Assembly (NCBI RefSeq): GCF_030936135.1
Contig: NC_082597.1
Span: forward strand, 80,520,495 to 80,584,494
Direction of reading: 5' to 3'
Length of the DNA stretch: 64,000 bases
Origin: Gavia stellata
Lineage: Eukaryota > Chordata > Aves > Gaviiformes > Gaviidae
Position 1 is the stretch's first letter; the number at the start of each line of letters is the position of its first letter. This document shows, piece by piece, positions 9,321 to 22,648 of the stretch. The notes below the pieces were generated by a model. It worked only from the letters and a program-made list of their open reading frames with translations. It made no database searches and was not told where the DNA came from. Both the position numbers and the translations under genes were made by a program.

Positions 9321-11265
9321 CTGCACAAAGAGAGAAGAGAAAAGGCTCTATTTAACAAGCACGTGTGACAAACCTACCCTGAGCAATGAAAGGTAACCTG
9401 AAGTAGTACAGGGGCTGCTTAAAGGAGCCGATTTCAGGGAAACGGTCCGAAAGATGCGGTGAGCCTATCTGGGCCAGCGGAGGCCATTCAGTTTCATGCA
9501 GATTTTTATGAATGGCCTCTGACTGTCTTAGGACCGGCCTTTCTGCCCTCTGAAAGAGAAATCTGTCCCTTTCACAGCAGCAGACCGAGGCGCAGGTTCG
9601 CCAGTGCTGGCGACCTGCAGACCGAGCGAGCGGATTGTGCCCCACTGACCCCAGCAAGGAGCCGCACCTCACGGTGTCCGTGGAAATGGCAGAGACCCAG
9701 ACCAAGAGTGTCCCCGCTCCCTTGACTTGAGAGGAATCTGTCAAGCGGATAGGCAAAGGAGGCTTTTCTTATCCCGAGAGGTGGAACGGGCAGCACCATT
9801 TTCCACGACAGTAACAACTTCATTGCTAAGGAGACTAAGCAGGCAAGCCCCGCTCCCACCCAGTCATTAGCACCATTGGTGCTAATATCCCTAAGAGCCC
9901 TGCATCTTTTTGTTTCTGGACATAACTTGGGAAGGTAAGTGAGGTCTGGATTTGAAGGCAAAGGCAAAGGGAAGAGGATCAGAGCGGGAGGCCTGGCACC
10001 AAGCCGGGTGGGCGCTCCTCACCCGGCATCCTCCTCAGCCCTTCCGCAGGGAGGAAATTGCCATCAAGAGCTGGACATTGTCTACCCTGGCCGTCAACGC
10101 TGTCCCCGCACGTCCTGGCCTCCTTAGTTCCCTGCCCAATCAAGGGTAGCATTTCCCGTTGGCCCCCTGAGAAGCCGGTGGCGCGACAACCTCCCCCCAA
10201 AAGCTGCAGAAGGCTTTTTGATCAAGGGCAGAGTTTTGATTGAGAAGGCAAGCTGTGGGGAGGAGGTAAATGCCCTCAGGCAGCTGAGGGGTGGGGGGAG
10301 CCTTTTGGTTTCCAGCAGCGGAGCCTCGGGTCGTGTCGGTGTAACCGTCACTAGATGCGACTGCCGTCGGCTGCTGCTGCCTCTCTGTGCTCCGGAGAAA
10401 ACCCGGGGAGAGGGTCGATGTCCTTACCTTGGTCAGGGAGCGCCCAAGCAGCAAGTCTGACTCTTCAGAGCTCACCCTGTGGAGGCCGGCTGTCGAGCGG
10501 AGCCCGTCCTCCAGCAGCCTGAAGGCTCTGCAGGTCTGTGGGCGACCCAAGGGCCAACTGAAGGGTTGCCATGAGCAACTGGCCCCAACACAGAACACAG
10601 AACACAGAACACGGAACCTCTGCCCACAGCTATGGGCTTGCTCAGAGCTTGCTCAGCTCCGGGCAGGGACCCGGTCGCCTTGTCTTGGCCTTGGCGCGGG
10701 CCAAATTTCTGCCCTCAGGACGCCTCTGTTGACATGACCTGCGGGTTTGCAGGGGTGCGGGGGCTGCCAGATGAGTCTTGCCCCTGCTCTTTTCAAACGC
10801 GCCTGGCTCAGCTTACAGTCCCCCCTTTCTCCTTTGCCTCTCAAGTCGGTCCCCTTGGTGCCTTGCCAGACCCTTGCAGTCCTGCCTCCTTCTTTCCACC
10901 CTCTGTGCAGGCATTGCCTTGCCTGGGCACTGATAACTTGGCCTTCACGGCTCGGAGCCCAGGTAGTGAACGTCACCAGATCGCTGAGCACGAGGCACAA
11001 AAAGAGCTTCGAGCTGGGTTTGCAGGGGATTATGGCTCTGTTCGCTGCCAAAAAGCTCACCGCCAGAGACGGGTAGCAGTTGAACTTGGGGGCCCTCCCT
11101 CTTTACCTCTCCAAAGCGGCACCGAGCAGTCGTCCAACGTGGACGCTCGTTGCTGACTACAGCACCGCCCCTCCTGCTGGCACAGGCAATAATCCGTCTG
11201 CTTTTGAGACGGTGCTTTTCACCTGCCTGGAGGCTCGAGTGACCTCTGTACTTCTGAGCAAGCTC
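9321..11265. other. Spacer upstream of copy B
   Basis: Same spacer type as 922-2918, with the unit junction at 9518/9519. The minus-strand donor equivalent to that at 2032 is at 10428 and intact. The donor-like site near 1065 in unit A is changed here (TATC for TACC). This spacer lacks the 3-bp CAT near 10363 that A, C and E spacers carry, a marker it shares with D. It ends by joining the retroelement directly, without the roughly 50 bp of host flank seen in units A and C. No coding gene recognised. Confidence 0.6.
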
Positions 11266-14171
11266 TTGCACTGCTTCTTGTAAGGCTTGTCCTCCATTAA
11301 TTCAGGTGGTTCCTGCTATCGTAATTCCTGTAACACATAACTCAAATTATGGATTAGTTTCACCCAGAATTAAATCACCTTGAGGTACACACTGGACTCC
11401 CCCATCCTTCTGCATTACCCACCAAGCGCACCCAGGTCCTTGAGCAAAACCAACCCCCTTTTCCTGAGGAAGGAATAACCCAGACTGTTTTTCCCAGCAA
11501 GTTCCTTATACGTACTACGGGGATCTTATCTCCTTCCACAGTGCGCAGGGGTTTTGATTGGGCAGGGCCAGGTCGAGTGGCAGAGCCTCTAGTGTTAACT
11601 AGCCAAGTGGCTTCTGCTAAATGTGTTTCCCAATGCTTGAATGTCCCAGCACCCGTTGCTTTCAGTGTCGTTTTTAACAGTGCGTTGTATCGTTCAATTT
11701 TCCCGGAGGCTGGTGCGTGGAAGGGGACGTGATACACCCAGTCAATGCCATGCTCCTTGGCCCAGGTGTTAATGATATTGTTTTGGAAATGAGTCCCGTT
11801 GTCGGATTCAATTCTTCCAGGGGTGCCGTGTCGCCCTAAAACTTGCTTTTCAAGGCCCAAGATAGTGTTCTGGGCAGTGGCATGGGTCACGGGGTATGTT
11901 TCCAACCATCCAGCCGTTGCTTCCACCATCGTAAGCACATGCTGCTTCCCGTGGCGGGTTCATGGTAGTGGGATATAATCAACCTGCCAGGCTTCCCCGT
12001 ATTGATATTTCAGCCATCCTCCTCTCTACCAAAAAGGCTTTTGCCGCTTAGCTTGTTTGATTACGGCACATGTTTGACATTCCTGGATAACCTGTGCAAT
12101 GGCATCAATGGTCAAGTCCACCCCTCGATCACGAGCCCATTTGTATGTTGCATCCCTTCCTAAATGTCCTGATGTGTCATGGGCCCATCGAGCTATAAAT
12201 AGCTCCCCCTTATGTTCCCAATCCAGATCCACCTGAGCCACTTCAATTCCAGCAGCCTGGTCCACCTGCTCATTGTTTCGATGTTCTTCAGTGGCACGAC
12301 TCTGGGGTATGTGAGCATCTACGTGACGTACTTTTACAACCAGGTTCTCTACCCGAGCAGCAATATCTTGCCATAATTCAGCAGCCCAGATGGGCTTACC
12401 TCTGCGCTGCCAGTTGCTCTGCTTCCATTGCTGTAGCCACCCCCACAGGGCATTTGCCACCATCCATGAGTCAGTATAGAGATAAAGTACTGGCCATTTT
12501 CCTCGTACCCTTCTCAGCTTGCTCAAACAAGTTTGGGGTCAGTCTGTCTCTGTCCACAGCCGAGACACAAGCACACATGGAGGGAGCAAGATTATCTTCG
12601 TATTCTCGGAGTTGCCTGGCCAGTTCATCTATAGTTGGTGCCTCAATGTCTGTCCAGTTCGTTATCGCCAGGGTGTGGGCATATGACATCGCTGCATTTC
12701 ATACAAACTTTCGCCACACGGACCGTGTGCCCCGGATTTCATCCGGGTCTTTGCATGCCTGGTCATTATAGACCACCTCCAACACGGCTAATTCCCTCAG
12801 ATACTGGATGCCCCCCTCAATGCTGGTCCATTTCCTTCGAGAATTTGCGAGTTCTTCCTTGGAGGGATACATGTCCTTCACACTTGACAGGAGTCGCTGC
12901 CAAAGACTGAGGACTCCTGCCTTTTTTCCAATCCCTTTGTCAATGGCCTTATCCTTCACAAGGCATCCCAGCTGCCGGGCTTCCTTACCCTCTAATTCCT
13001 GACTGCTGGCCCCAATATCCCAGCATCGAAGCAACCAGCTGAGAATTAGCTCACCTGGTTGACGGCTAAAATCTTTTCGCATATCTGGCAGCTCACTTAG
13101 GGATAGGGGGCGGGTGGTTTCTGTCTCATTGATTATCTCAGTCTCTTCTTCCTCCTGTTCTTGTGGCTGCTCTGCTGCAGAACAGGCTGCCTCTTCTGAT
13201 TCTTTCTCCCTCTCAGGAGAAGCTTCTTCATCCCTTACTAAACGAGCTGGCTTCCGCTTCCACTGTTTCTTTTTAGTTATAGGGGCGACTGATACAGTGC
13301 CTGGTTTATTTCCCCTCTCTTCTCCCTGAGGGTGCTGCACAGTATCGAGCAGTGTTTGGGTCATCTGTCCCGGCTGTGTCCCCTCCCAACTTCCCGTGCC
13401 CGCCCAGCCCACTCACCGGTGGGGCGGTGTGAGGAGCAGAAAAGGCCTTGACTGTGTGTGAGGCGGTGTGAGGGGCAGAAAAGGCCTTGACTGTGTGTGA
13501 GGCGGTGTGAGGGGCAGAAAAGGCCTTGACTGTGTGTGAGGCGGTGTCAGGAGCAGAAAAGGCCTTGACTCCGTGTGAGGCGGTGTGAGGGGCAGAAAAG
13601 GCCTTGACTGTGTGTGAGGCGGTGTGAGGAGCAGAAAAGGCCTTGACTGTGTGTGAGGTGGTGTGAGGAGCAGAAAAGGCCTTGACTCCGTGTGAGGCGG
13701 TGTGAGGGGCAGAAAAGGCCTTGACTCTGTGTGAGGCGGTGTGAGGGGCAGAAAAGGCCTTGACTGTGTGTGAGGCGGTGTGAGGAGCAGAAAAGCCCTT
13801 GACTCCGTGTGAGGCGGTGTGAGGAGCAGAAAAGGCCTTGACTGTGTGTGAGGTGGTGTGAGGGGCAGAAAAGGCCTTGACTCCGTGTGAGGCGGTGTGA
13901 GGAGCAGAAAAGGCCTTGACTGTGTGTGAGGCGGTGTGAGGGGCAGAAAAGGCCTTGACTGTGTGTGAGGTGATGTGAGGAGCAGAAAAGGCCTTGACTG
14001 TGTGTGAGGCGGTGTGAGGGGCAGAAAAGGCCTTAGCTCTGTGTGAGCGCTGCTCAGCAGTAACTAAAAGATCCCTGCTTTATCATCATTGTTTCCAGCC
14101 CAAATCCAAAAGACAGCCCCATACTAGCTGCTCTGAAGAAAGTTAACCCCATCCCAGCCAAAACCTGCACA
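11266..14171 (-). mobile_element. Fossil ERVL-like element, unit B/C, one-sided
   Basis: Same insertion as 2924-6627, seen through its right edge, where LTR is followed by TAGGA at 14172-14176. Recognisable parts are integrase core (11375-11938), RNase H with integrase zinc-binding region (12026-12526), gag-like region (12699-13412) and the right LTR (about 13362-14171). No left LTR or left target copy is present. It is broken, with several breaks. Its protein-like parts are almost identical to those in units A and C, which fits copying by segmental amplification and not a separate insertion. Confidence 0.83.
13423..14047. repeat. 39-bp minisatellite in the LTR, 16 copies
   Basis: Sixteen units of the same 39-bp repeat as at 5801-6503. 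A TCCGTG variant recurs at intervals here and is absent from unit A, so this array has its own expansion history. Confidence 0.97.
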
Positions 14172-15466
14172 TAGGAGCAGACCTCCCTCCCCACTGGAGC
14201 AAGCCAAAGTGGCCTCCAGAGGAACTGCTGGCAGCTGGTGGAGCCCGGGCGTACATGCCCACAAGGTCTAGGTGCCGACCCCCTTGCTGAGCTGGGCTGT
14301 AGGGCTGGCCCAGCTGCCCTATCAGCCAAACACCTCCCACCACCCTTCCCTGCCCCGCAGCCTCGCGCCCCGTGCCGGCGGAGCCCGAGGTCAGCCTCTG
14401 CAGGGCCAGCGTGTGGGTGCCCGTGTCCCCCACACTCAGGCGCCGGTGCCCGTTTCTGATGAGCACGTCGCCGTGGCGGGGCGCGGGGGGGTGCAGAGGA
14501 GCCCCCGCCTCTCCCCGCGGTTCCCCGGCCGGCACAGCCTGTGCCGTTCCCCTGCCCACCAGCACCCAAGCCCCGTCGGGTGCTGTTGGGTGGTTTTCCC
14601 ACTGCGCCGGCAGAGAAAGAGCAGCAGGAGCCGGCTCCACCTGCAGCCACAGCTCCCTGCCAGCTTGTCTCCTCTGGGACGCCTGCCTCTCAGGGACCTA
14701 TTAGCACAGGCACCCGTGGAGGATGCCGTCAGGCGAGCCTGGGACTGCGGAGCTGGTTTTCCTGCTCCCGTTTGGGAAAAAGCGCTCTTTGCAGCAGGTG
14801 CCAGAGCCGTAGCTGAGAGGAAGGGACTGGGGCCAGGAGCCACGCTCGCTTGAAGAGGTGGCGAGTGCTCGGGTGCCTGCTACAGCCGTGGCCCCTTTTG
14901 ATCAGCAGGTCTTCTCGCAGGTGGTGCCCAGCCCCGGCGCCTGGCTGTGGGCAGCAGGCTGGGCGTAGAAGCAGCTTGCGAGGAGGCGGGGAGGGCAAGA
15001 GCAAGGGCAGGACTTTGCTCAGGCGCTTTGGCCCCCGAGAGCTCTGGAGAGGCGCAACGCCGAAGGTGCAAAAGCGTCCAGCGCTGGCCTGATGCTGAGC
15101 CTAGCGGGGCAGTGGGAATTTTGCCAGGGCCGTCAGTGGGCTCAGAGCTGTGCCAGCATTGCCCACGCATGGGCATCTTACCCGTGGGGGCTGCACAGGA
15201 AGGAAAAACCCAGGGCAAAAGTGTTCCTAGGGATAAACGGAAAGGAAGCAGAGGTGGCTTTGGGTGGATTTATGCATTGACAGGGGGTGGCCAACGTACC
15301 GGGATTCAGCAAAGCCGTGTTTTTCCTTGCCCTTTTTCCCTACACGCAGAGAGCGTAAGAGCTCTTCTGCTTGGTGAAAAAGCGCTGCTCGTGACTCGGG
15401 GAGAGTAGCTCCAAAGAGCAGAAGGTAACGGAAAGGAAATAGACCAGACACATCGAAATCAACGCA
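14172..15466. other. GC-rich spacer downstream of copy C
   Basis: Counterpart of 6628-7921. It carries the E-like variants (CTATCAGCC and GTGTCCCCC) in place of the A/C-like ones. Overlapping open frames on both strands have no recognisable protein. The ATTAAA signal for copy C is at 15467-15472 on the minus strand. Confidence 0.55.
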
Positions 15467-15599
15467 TTTAATAAAACAAAACATCTTTTTTTCTTCCCTA
15501 AAAGCTCTCTTAAAAATACCTAACTCTACATTGTTTCAAAACGGAGAGAAAGCTCCTTGGTCTGGGGTACACTGTAATTTTTCAAAGCAATGAAGCCAA

Positions 15600-16844
15600 C
15601 TAGACAAATGTATTTGGAGGATTGGACTGAATAGGCCAGGCAAGCTTTTTTTCTTTTGCTTCTCTGTTAAAAGCGTCATAGATGGAGTCCTTGGTGACAG
15701 GTTTGGCCGGAGCTGGTTCATCTGCGATGCCAACGTGATTTTTCTTGGCTATGCAGGAACTGGTGGTGATGGTGTAGGCGTTGCTTCTGTAGTATTTCAT
15801 GGCGGACATGCAAAATGTTTCTTTCACCCCTCTTCTGAAGTTGGCATTACAGATGGAGTAGAGGGTGGGCTTAGAGGCTGACGAACTGAAAGAGATGCAG
15901 GTGACGGCCAGGAAAACCACGGAGCTCATTCTGTAGTCTGTTTCCTGCGGGTGCCACAGCTGCGCCACGTAAAAAGGGAGCGAGGACAGGAGAAAGTCCA
16001 CGTTTAGCATTAAGAACATCTTGATGGTTTTCACTTTTGCTCTTGGGACAATATTCGTCGTCCTCCTGACAGCCCTACCGTCGGTGCCTATCCTCCAAAT
16101 GTACTTGAAGACCTTCCAGTAGAAGAGGATGATGAGGATGGCTGGGATGAAGAACACCACGCAGAAGTGGACGATACCGTAGATGGCTCCTTCCCAAGAA
16201 TCAGGGAGGAAAAAGTTGCAGTGGTCGTCGCTGTTGGAGCCGTAGAAGAAGAAAGCCGGTGATGCCAAGAGAGCATCAAAGAGCCAGCAGGCCAGAATCA
16301 TCTTCTTGGCTCTCTCCCTCGACACTTTGAAGGTCAGGGGGTAGACGATCGTGTAGAATCGGTCCAGGCAGATAGAGAGGAGCACGTAGATCTGGACTCC
16401 AGGGGCGAGGTACTGTACGTACCTGACCAGCTTGCACATCACGTTCCCCAGCACCCACCTGCCGTAGGCAAACTGGAGCAGCACGAAGGGCACGCTCGCG
16501 ACGCTGCTGAGAAGGTCTGCACAAGCCATGGAGACCACAAAATAGTTGGTTGTGGATTGTGTCCTCCTGCTCCTGTGGATCACTAAGCAAACGAGAGAGT
16601 TGCCAAAGACGGAAATCAGCCACAGCGCTCCCAAAACGGTGCCGGCTGCTGCAATTTCCCCCGGCCTCGGCTCATACTGCAAGACAGGGTGGTCCCTGCT
16701 TGAGCCGGGTCCCGGGGGTGACTCCGCCATCTCGTAGCCAGCCGGAGAGATGGAGGCTTCGGGGAAGCTCTTGTTCTGCAGCAGGAGCAGTAAGGTAGGG
16801 AGAACCAAAGGAGCGCTGCTGTTAGCCATGCTGTGGGCCAACAT
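15600..16844 (-). CDS. GPR19: GPR19-like receptor, copy C
   Basis: Full-length 414-residue frame from the ATG at 16844, close to the 415 residues I recall for human GPR19. It has sequons at N8 and N24, TM1 near 64-90, D110 in TM2, C137 and C209 as the likely extracellular disulfide pair, DRF at 161-163, and TM6 near 273-296. It ends in the conserved NTFV tail. Changes likely to matter are D283, S288 in place of the TM6 toggle tryptophan, Y351 in place of the cysteine after TM7, and C332 in place of a tyrosine at the end of TM7, a change seen only in this copy. The open frame is intact, so translation is possible. Signalling may be altered or lost. The splice acceptor is at 16864/16865. Confidence 0.93.
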   Translation of the reverse strand: MLAHSMANSSAPLVLPTLLLLLQNKSFPEASISPAGYEMAESPPGPGSSRDHPVLQYEPRPGEIAAAGTVLGALWLISVFGNSLVCLVIHRSRRTQSTTNYFVVSMACADLLSSVASVPFVLLQFAYGRWVLGNVMCKLVRYVQYLAPGVQIYVLLSICLDRFYTIVYPLTFKVSRERAKKMILACWLFDALLASPAFFFYGSNSDDHCNFFLPDSWEGAIYGIVHFCVVFFIPAILIILFYWKVFKYIWRIGTDGRAVRRTTNIVPRAKVKTIKMFLMLNVDFLLSSLPFYVAQLWHPQETDYRMSSVVFLAVTCISFSSSASKPTLYSICNANFRRGVKETFCMSAMKYYRSNAYTITTSSCIAKKNHVGIADEPAPAKPVTKDSIYDAFNREAKEKKLAWPIQSNPPNTFV

Positions 16845-16864
16845 GGCCACGTCTCTTGCTCAGG

Positions 16865-18861
16865 CTGCACAAAGAGAGAAGAGAAAAGGCTCTATTTAAC
16901 AAGCAGGTGTGACAAACCTACCCTGAGCAATGAAAGGTAACTTGAAGTAGTACAGGGGCTGCTTAAAGGAGCCGATTTCAGGGAAATGGTCCGAAAGATG
17001 CGGTGAGCCTACCTGGGCCAGCGGAGGCCATTCAGTTTCATGCAGATTTTTATGAATTGCCTCTGACTGTCTTAGGACCGGCCTTTCTGCCCTCTGAAAG
17101 AGAAATCTGTCCCTTTCACAGCAGCAGACCGAGGCGCAGGTTCGCCAGTGCTGGCGACCTGCAGACCGAGCGAGCGGATTGTGCCCCACTGACCCCAGCA
17201 AGGAGCCGCACCTCACGGTGTCCGTGGAAATGGCAGAGACCCAGACCAAGAGTGTCCCCGCTCCCTTGACTTGAGAGGAATCCGTCAAGCGGATAGGCAA
17301 AGGAGGCTTTTCTTATCCCGAGAGGTGGAACGGGCAGCACCATTTTCCACGACAGTAACAACTTCATTGCTAAGGAGACTAAGCAGGCAAGCCCTGCTCC
17401 CACCCAGTCATTACCACCATTGGTGCTAATATCCCTAAGAGCCCTGCATCTTTTTGTTTCTGGACATAACTTGGGAAGGTAAGTGAGGTCTGGATTTGAA
17501 GGCAAAGGCAAAGGGAAGAGGATCAGAGCGGGAGGCCTGGCACCAAGCCGGGTGGGCGCTCCTCACCCGGCATCCTCCTCAGCCCTTCCGCAGGGAGGAA
17601 ATTGCCATCAAGAGCTGGACATTGTCTACCCTGGCCGTCAACGCTGTCCCCGCACGTCCTGGCCTCCTTAGTTCCCTGCCCCATCAAGGGTAGCATTTCC
17701 CGTTGGCCCCCTGAGAAGCCGGTGGCGCGACAACCTCCCCCCAAAAGCTGCAGAAGGCTTTTTGATCAAGGGCAGAGTTTTGATTGAGAAGGCAAGCTGT
17801 GGGGAGGAGGTAAATGCCCTCAGGCAGCTGAGGGGTGGGGGGAGCCTTTTGGTTTCCAGCAGCGGAGCCTCGGGTCGTGTCGGTGTAACCGTCACTAGAT
17901 GCGACTGCCATCGTCGGCTGCTGCTGCCTCTCTGTGCTCCGGAGAAAACCCGGGGAGAGGGTCGATGTCCTTACCTTGGTCAGGGAGCGCCCAAGCAGCA
18001 AGTCTGACTCTTCAGAGCTCACCCTGTGGAGGCCGGCTGTCGAGCGGAGCCCGTCCTCCAGCAGCCTGAAGGCTCTGCAGGTCTGTGGGCGACCCAAGGG
18101 CCAACTGAAGGGTTGCCATGAGCAACTGGCCCCAACACAGAACACAGAACACAGAACACGGAACCTCTGCCCACAGCTGTGGGCTTGCTCAGAGCTTGCT
18201 CAGCTCCGGGCAGGGACCCGGTCGCCTTGTCTTGGCCTTGGCGCGGGCCAAATTTCTGCCCTCAGGACGCCTCTGTTGACATGACCTGCGGGTTTGCAGG
18301 GGTGCGGGGGCTGCCAGATGAGTCTTGCCCCTGCTCTTTTCAAACGCGCCTGGCTCAGCTTACAGTCCCCCCTTTCTCCTTTGCCTCTCAAGTCGGTCCC
18401 CTTGGTGGCTTGCCAGACCCTTGCAGTCCTGCCTCCTTCTTTCCACCCTCTGTGCAGGCATTGCCTTGCCTGGGCACTGATAACTTGGCCTTCACGGCTC
18501 GGAGCCCAGGTAGTGAACATCACCAGATCGCTGAGCACGAGGCACAAAAAGAGCTTTGAGCTGGGTTTGCAGGTGATTATGGCTCTGTTCGCTGCCAAAA
18601 AGCTCACTGCCAGAGACGGGTAGCAGTTGAACTTGGGGGCCCTCCCTCTTTACCTCTCCAAAGCGGCACCGAGCAGTCGTCCAACGTGGATCCTCGTTGC
18701 TGACTACAGCACCGCCCCTCCTGCTGGCACAGGCAATAATCCGTCTGCTTTTGAGACGGTGCTTTTCACCTGCCTGGAGGCTCGAGCGACCTCTGTACTT
18801 CTGAGCAAGCTCTGAAATAGAGCTCCTGGGACCTAACCGTGTTGTTGCCTCATCCTCATGG
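16865..18861. other. Spacer upstream of copy C
   Basis: Spacer of the A/E type: it has the extra CAT near 17910 and the TACC donor-like site near 17008. The strong minus-strand donor edge is at 17975. Unit junction at 17062/17063. No coding gene recognised. Confidence 0.6.
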
Positions 18862-18866
18862 TAGGA

Positions 18867-21800
18867 CGTCGTGGTTGAAGCCCAGCTGGCAACTAAGCCC
18901 CACACAGCCACTCGCTCACTGCCCCCAGGTGGGATGGGGGAGAGAATCAGAAGAGTAAAAGTGAGAAAACTCGTGGGCTGAGATAAAGACAGTTTAGTAG
19001 GTAGAGCAAAAACCGCTGAGCATGACGTCATATGGTATGGAATATCCCTTTGGCCAGTTGGGGTCAGCTGTCCTGGCTGTGTCCCCTCCCAACTTCTTGT
19101 GCCACCCCAGCCCACTCACCGGTGGGGCGGTGTGAGGAGCAGAAAAGGCCTTGACTCTGTGTGAGCCCTGCTCAGCAGTAACTAAACCATCCCTGCTTTA
19201 TCAACATTGTTTCCAGCCCAAATCCAAACCACAGCCCCATACTAGCTGCTATGAAGAAAGTTAACCCTATCCCAGCCCAAACCAGCACATTCTCCACCCC
19301 TTATTCCATACCATTGACGTCATGCTCAGGTCTCACACTATCCAAAACGTTCTCATTTCCTACCATCACCGTTCCCATCCTTTGCTATAGTACACAGATA
19401 TCATTCCCTTAGTCTATGGACCACCCCTGTGAAACGTCTGTAAAATGCCCACAAATGTCCATTGAGTTCATTTAGTCCATGACTTTGGGCTCCATCTGTT
19501 ATGGTGGTCACTCAGGACAGGAGAGATGTTGTATTGCATGGAGTTACTGGGCACCACAGCTAGCTCAGGTCAGGTCACTGCTGCACTTGCACTGCTTCTT
19601 GTAAGGCTTGTCCTCCATTAATTCAGGTGGTTCCTGCTATGGTAATTCCTGTAACACATAACTCAAATTATGGATTAGTTTCACCCAGAATTAAATCACC
19701 TTGAGGTACACACTGGACTCCCCCATCCTTCTGCATTACCCACCAAGCGCACCCAGGTCCTTGAGCAAAACCAACCTCCTTTTCCTGAGGAAGGAATAAC
19801 CCAGACTGTTTTTCCCAGCAAGTTCCTTATATGTACTACGGGGATCTTATCTCCTTCCACAGTGCGCAGGGGTTTTGATTGGGCAGGGCCAGGTCGAGTG
19901 GCAGAGCCTCTAGTGTTAACTAGCCAAGTGGCTTCTGCTAAATGTGTTTCCCAATGCTTGAATGTCCCAGCACCCGTTGCTTTCAGTGTCGTTTTTAACA
20001 GTGCGTTGTATCGTTCAATTTTCCCGGAGGCTGGTGCGTGGAAGGGGACGTGATACACCCAGTCAATGCCATGCTCCTTGGCCCAGGTGTTAATGAGATT
20101 GTTTTGGAAATGAGTCCCGTTGTCGGATTCAATTCTTCCAGGGGTGCCGTGTCGCCCTAAAACTTGCTTTTCAAGGCCCAAGATAGTGTTCTGGGCAGTG
20201 GCATGGGTCACGGGGTATGTTTCCAACCATCCAGCCGTTGCTTCCACCATCGTAAGCACATGCTGCTTCCCGTGGCGGGTTCATGGTAGTGGGATATAAT
20301 CAACCTGCCAGGCTTCCCCGTATTGATATTTCAGCCATCCTCCTCTCTACCAAAAAGGCTTTTGCCGCTTAGCTTGTTTGATTACGGCACATGTTTGACA
20401 TTCCTGGATAACCTGTGCAATGGCATCAATGGTCAAGTCCACCCCTCGATCACGAGCCCATTTGTATGTTGCATCCCTTCCTAAATGTCCTGATGTGTCA
20501 TGGGCCCATCGAGCTATAAATAGCTCCCCCTTATGTTCCCAATCCAGATCCACCTGAGCCACTTCAATTCCAGCAGCCTGGTCCACCTGCTCATTGTTTC
20601 GATGTTCTTCAGTGGCACGACTCTGGGGTATGTGAGCATCTACGTGACGTACTTTTACAACCAGGTTCTCTACCCGAGCAGCAATATCTTGCCATAATTC
20701 AGCAGCCCAGATGGGCTTACCTCTGCGCTGCCAGTTGCTCTGCTTCCATTGCTGTAGCCACCCCCACAGGGCATTTGCCACCATCCATGAGTCAGTATAG
20801 AGATAAAGTACTGGCCATTTTCCTCGTACCCTTCTCAGCTTGCTCAAACAAGTTTGGGGTCAGTCTGTCTCTGTCCACAGCCGAGACACAAGCACACATG
20901 GAGGGAGCAAGATTATCTTCGTATTCTCGGAGTTGCCTGGCCAGTTCATCTATAGTTGGTGCCTCAATGTCTGTCCAGTTCGTTATCGCCAGGGTGTGGG
21001 CATATGACATCGCTGCATTTCATACAAACTTTCGCCACACGGACCGTGTGCCCCGGATTTCATCCGGGTCTTTGCATGCCTGGTCATTATAGACCACCTC
21101 CAACACGGCTAATTCCCTCAGATACTGGATGCCCCCCTCAATGCTGGTCCATTTCCTTCGAGAATTTGCGAGTTCTTCCTTGGAGGGATACATGTCCTTC
21201 ACACTTGACAGGAGTCGCTGCCAAAGACTGAGGACTCCTGCCTTTTTTCCAATCCCTTTGTCAATGGCCTTATCCTTCACAAGGCATCCCAGCTGCCGGG
21301 CTTCCTTACCCTCTAATTCCTGACTGCTGGCCCCAATATCCCAGCATCGAAGCAACCAGCTGAGAATTAGCTCACCTGGTTGACGGCTAAAATCTTTTCG
21401 CATATCTGGCAGCTCACTTAGGGATAGGGGGCGGGTGGTTTCTGTCTCATTGATTATCTCAGTCTCTTCTTCCTCCTGTTCTTGTGGCTGCTCTGCTGCA
21501 GAACAGGCTGCCTCTTCTGATTCTTTCTCCCTCTCAGGAGAAGCTTCTTCATCCCTTACTAAACGAGCTGGCTTCCGCTTCCACTGTTTCTTTTTAGTTA
21601 TAGGGGCGACTGATACAGTGCCTGGTTTATTTCCCCTCTCTTCTCCCTGAGGGTGCTGCACAGTATCGAGCAGTGTTTGGGTCATCTGTCCCGGCTGTGT
21701 CCCCTCCCAACTTCCCGTGCCCGCCCAGCCCACTCACCGGTGGGGCGGTGTGAGGAGCAGAAAAGGCCTTGACTGTGTGTGAGGCGGTGTGAGGAGCAGA

Positions 21801-22648
21801 AAAGGCCTTGACTGTGTGTGAGGTGGTGTGAGGGGCAGAAAAGGCCTTGACTGTGTGTGAGGCGGTGTGAGGAGCAGAAAAGGCCTTGACTGTGTGTGAG
21901 GTGGTGTGAGGGGCAGAAAAGGCCTTGACTGTGTGTGAGGTGGTGTGAGGAGCAGAAAAGGCCTTGACTGTGTGTGAGGCGGTGTGAGGGGCAGAAAAGG
22001 CCTTAACTCTGTGTGAGGCGGTGTGAGGGGCAGAAAAGGCCTTAACTCTGTGTGAGGCGGTGTGAGGGGCAGAAAAGGCCTTAACTCTGTGTGAGGTGGT
22101 GTGAGGGGCAGAAAAGGCCTTGACTGTGTGTGAGGTGGTGTGAGGAGCAGAAAAGGCCTTGACTCTGTGTGAGGCGGTGTGAGGTGCAGAAAAGGCCTTG
22201 ACTGTGTGTGAGGTGGTGTGAGGAGCAGAAAAGGCCTTGACTCCGTGTGAGGCGGTGTGAGGAGCAGAAAAGGCCTTGACTGTGTGTGAGGTGGTGTGAG
22301 GGGCAGAAAAGGCCTTGACTGTGTGTGAGGTGGTGTGAGGGGCAGAAAAGGCCTTAACTGTGTGTGAGGTGGTGTGAGGGGCAGAAAAGGCCTTGACTGT
22401 GTGTGAGGCGGTGTGAGGGGCAGAAAAGGCCTTAACTGTGTGTGAGGCGGTGTGAGGGGCAGAAAAGGCCTTGACTGTGTGTGAGGTGGTGTGAGGGGCA
22501 GAAAAGGCCTTGACTCTGTGTGAGCGCTGCTCAGCAGTAACTAAAAGATCCCTGCTTTATCATCATTGTTTCCAGCCCAAATCCAAAAGACAGCCCCATA
22601 CTACCTGCTCTGAAGAAAGTTAACCCCATCCCAGCCAAAACCTGCACA
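18867..22648 (-). mobile_element. Fossil ERVL-like LTR retroelement, unit C/D
   Basis: Same insertion as 2924-6627, with TAGGA target copies at 18862-18866 and 22649-22653. Left LTR 18867-19289; right LTR to 22648. Parts are integrase core (19696-20259), RNase H with integrase zinc-binding region (20347-20847) and gag-like region (21020-21733). Broken, with several breaks. By eye it is nearly identical to the unit A element outside the minisatellite. Confidence 0.85.
21744..22524. repeat. 39-bp minisatellite in the LTR, 20 copies
   Basis: Twenty units, the longest of the four arrays. Runs of adjacent identical variants, such as three TTAACTCTGTG units in a row near 22000-22090, point to recent local slippage or unequal exchange. 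Confidence 0.97.
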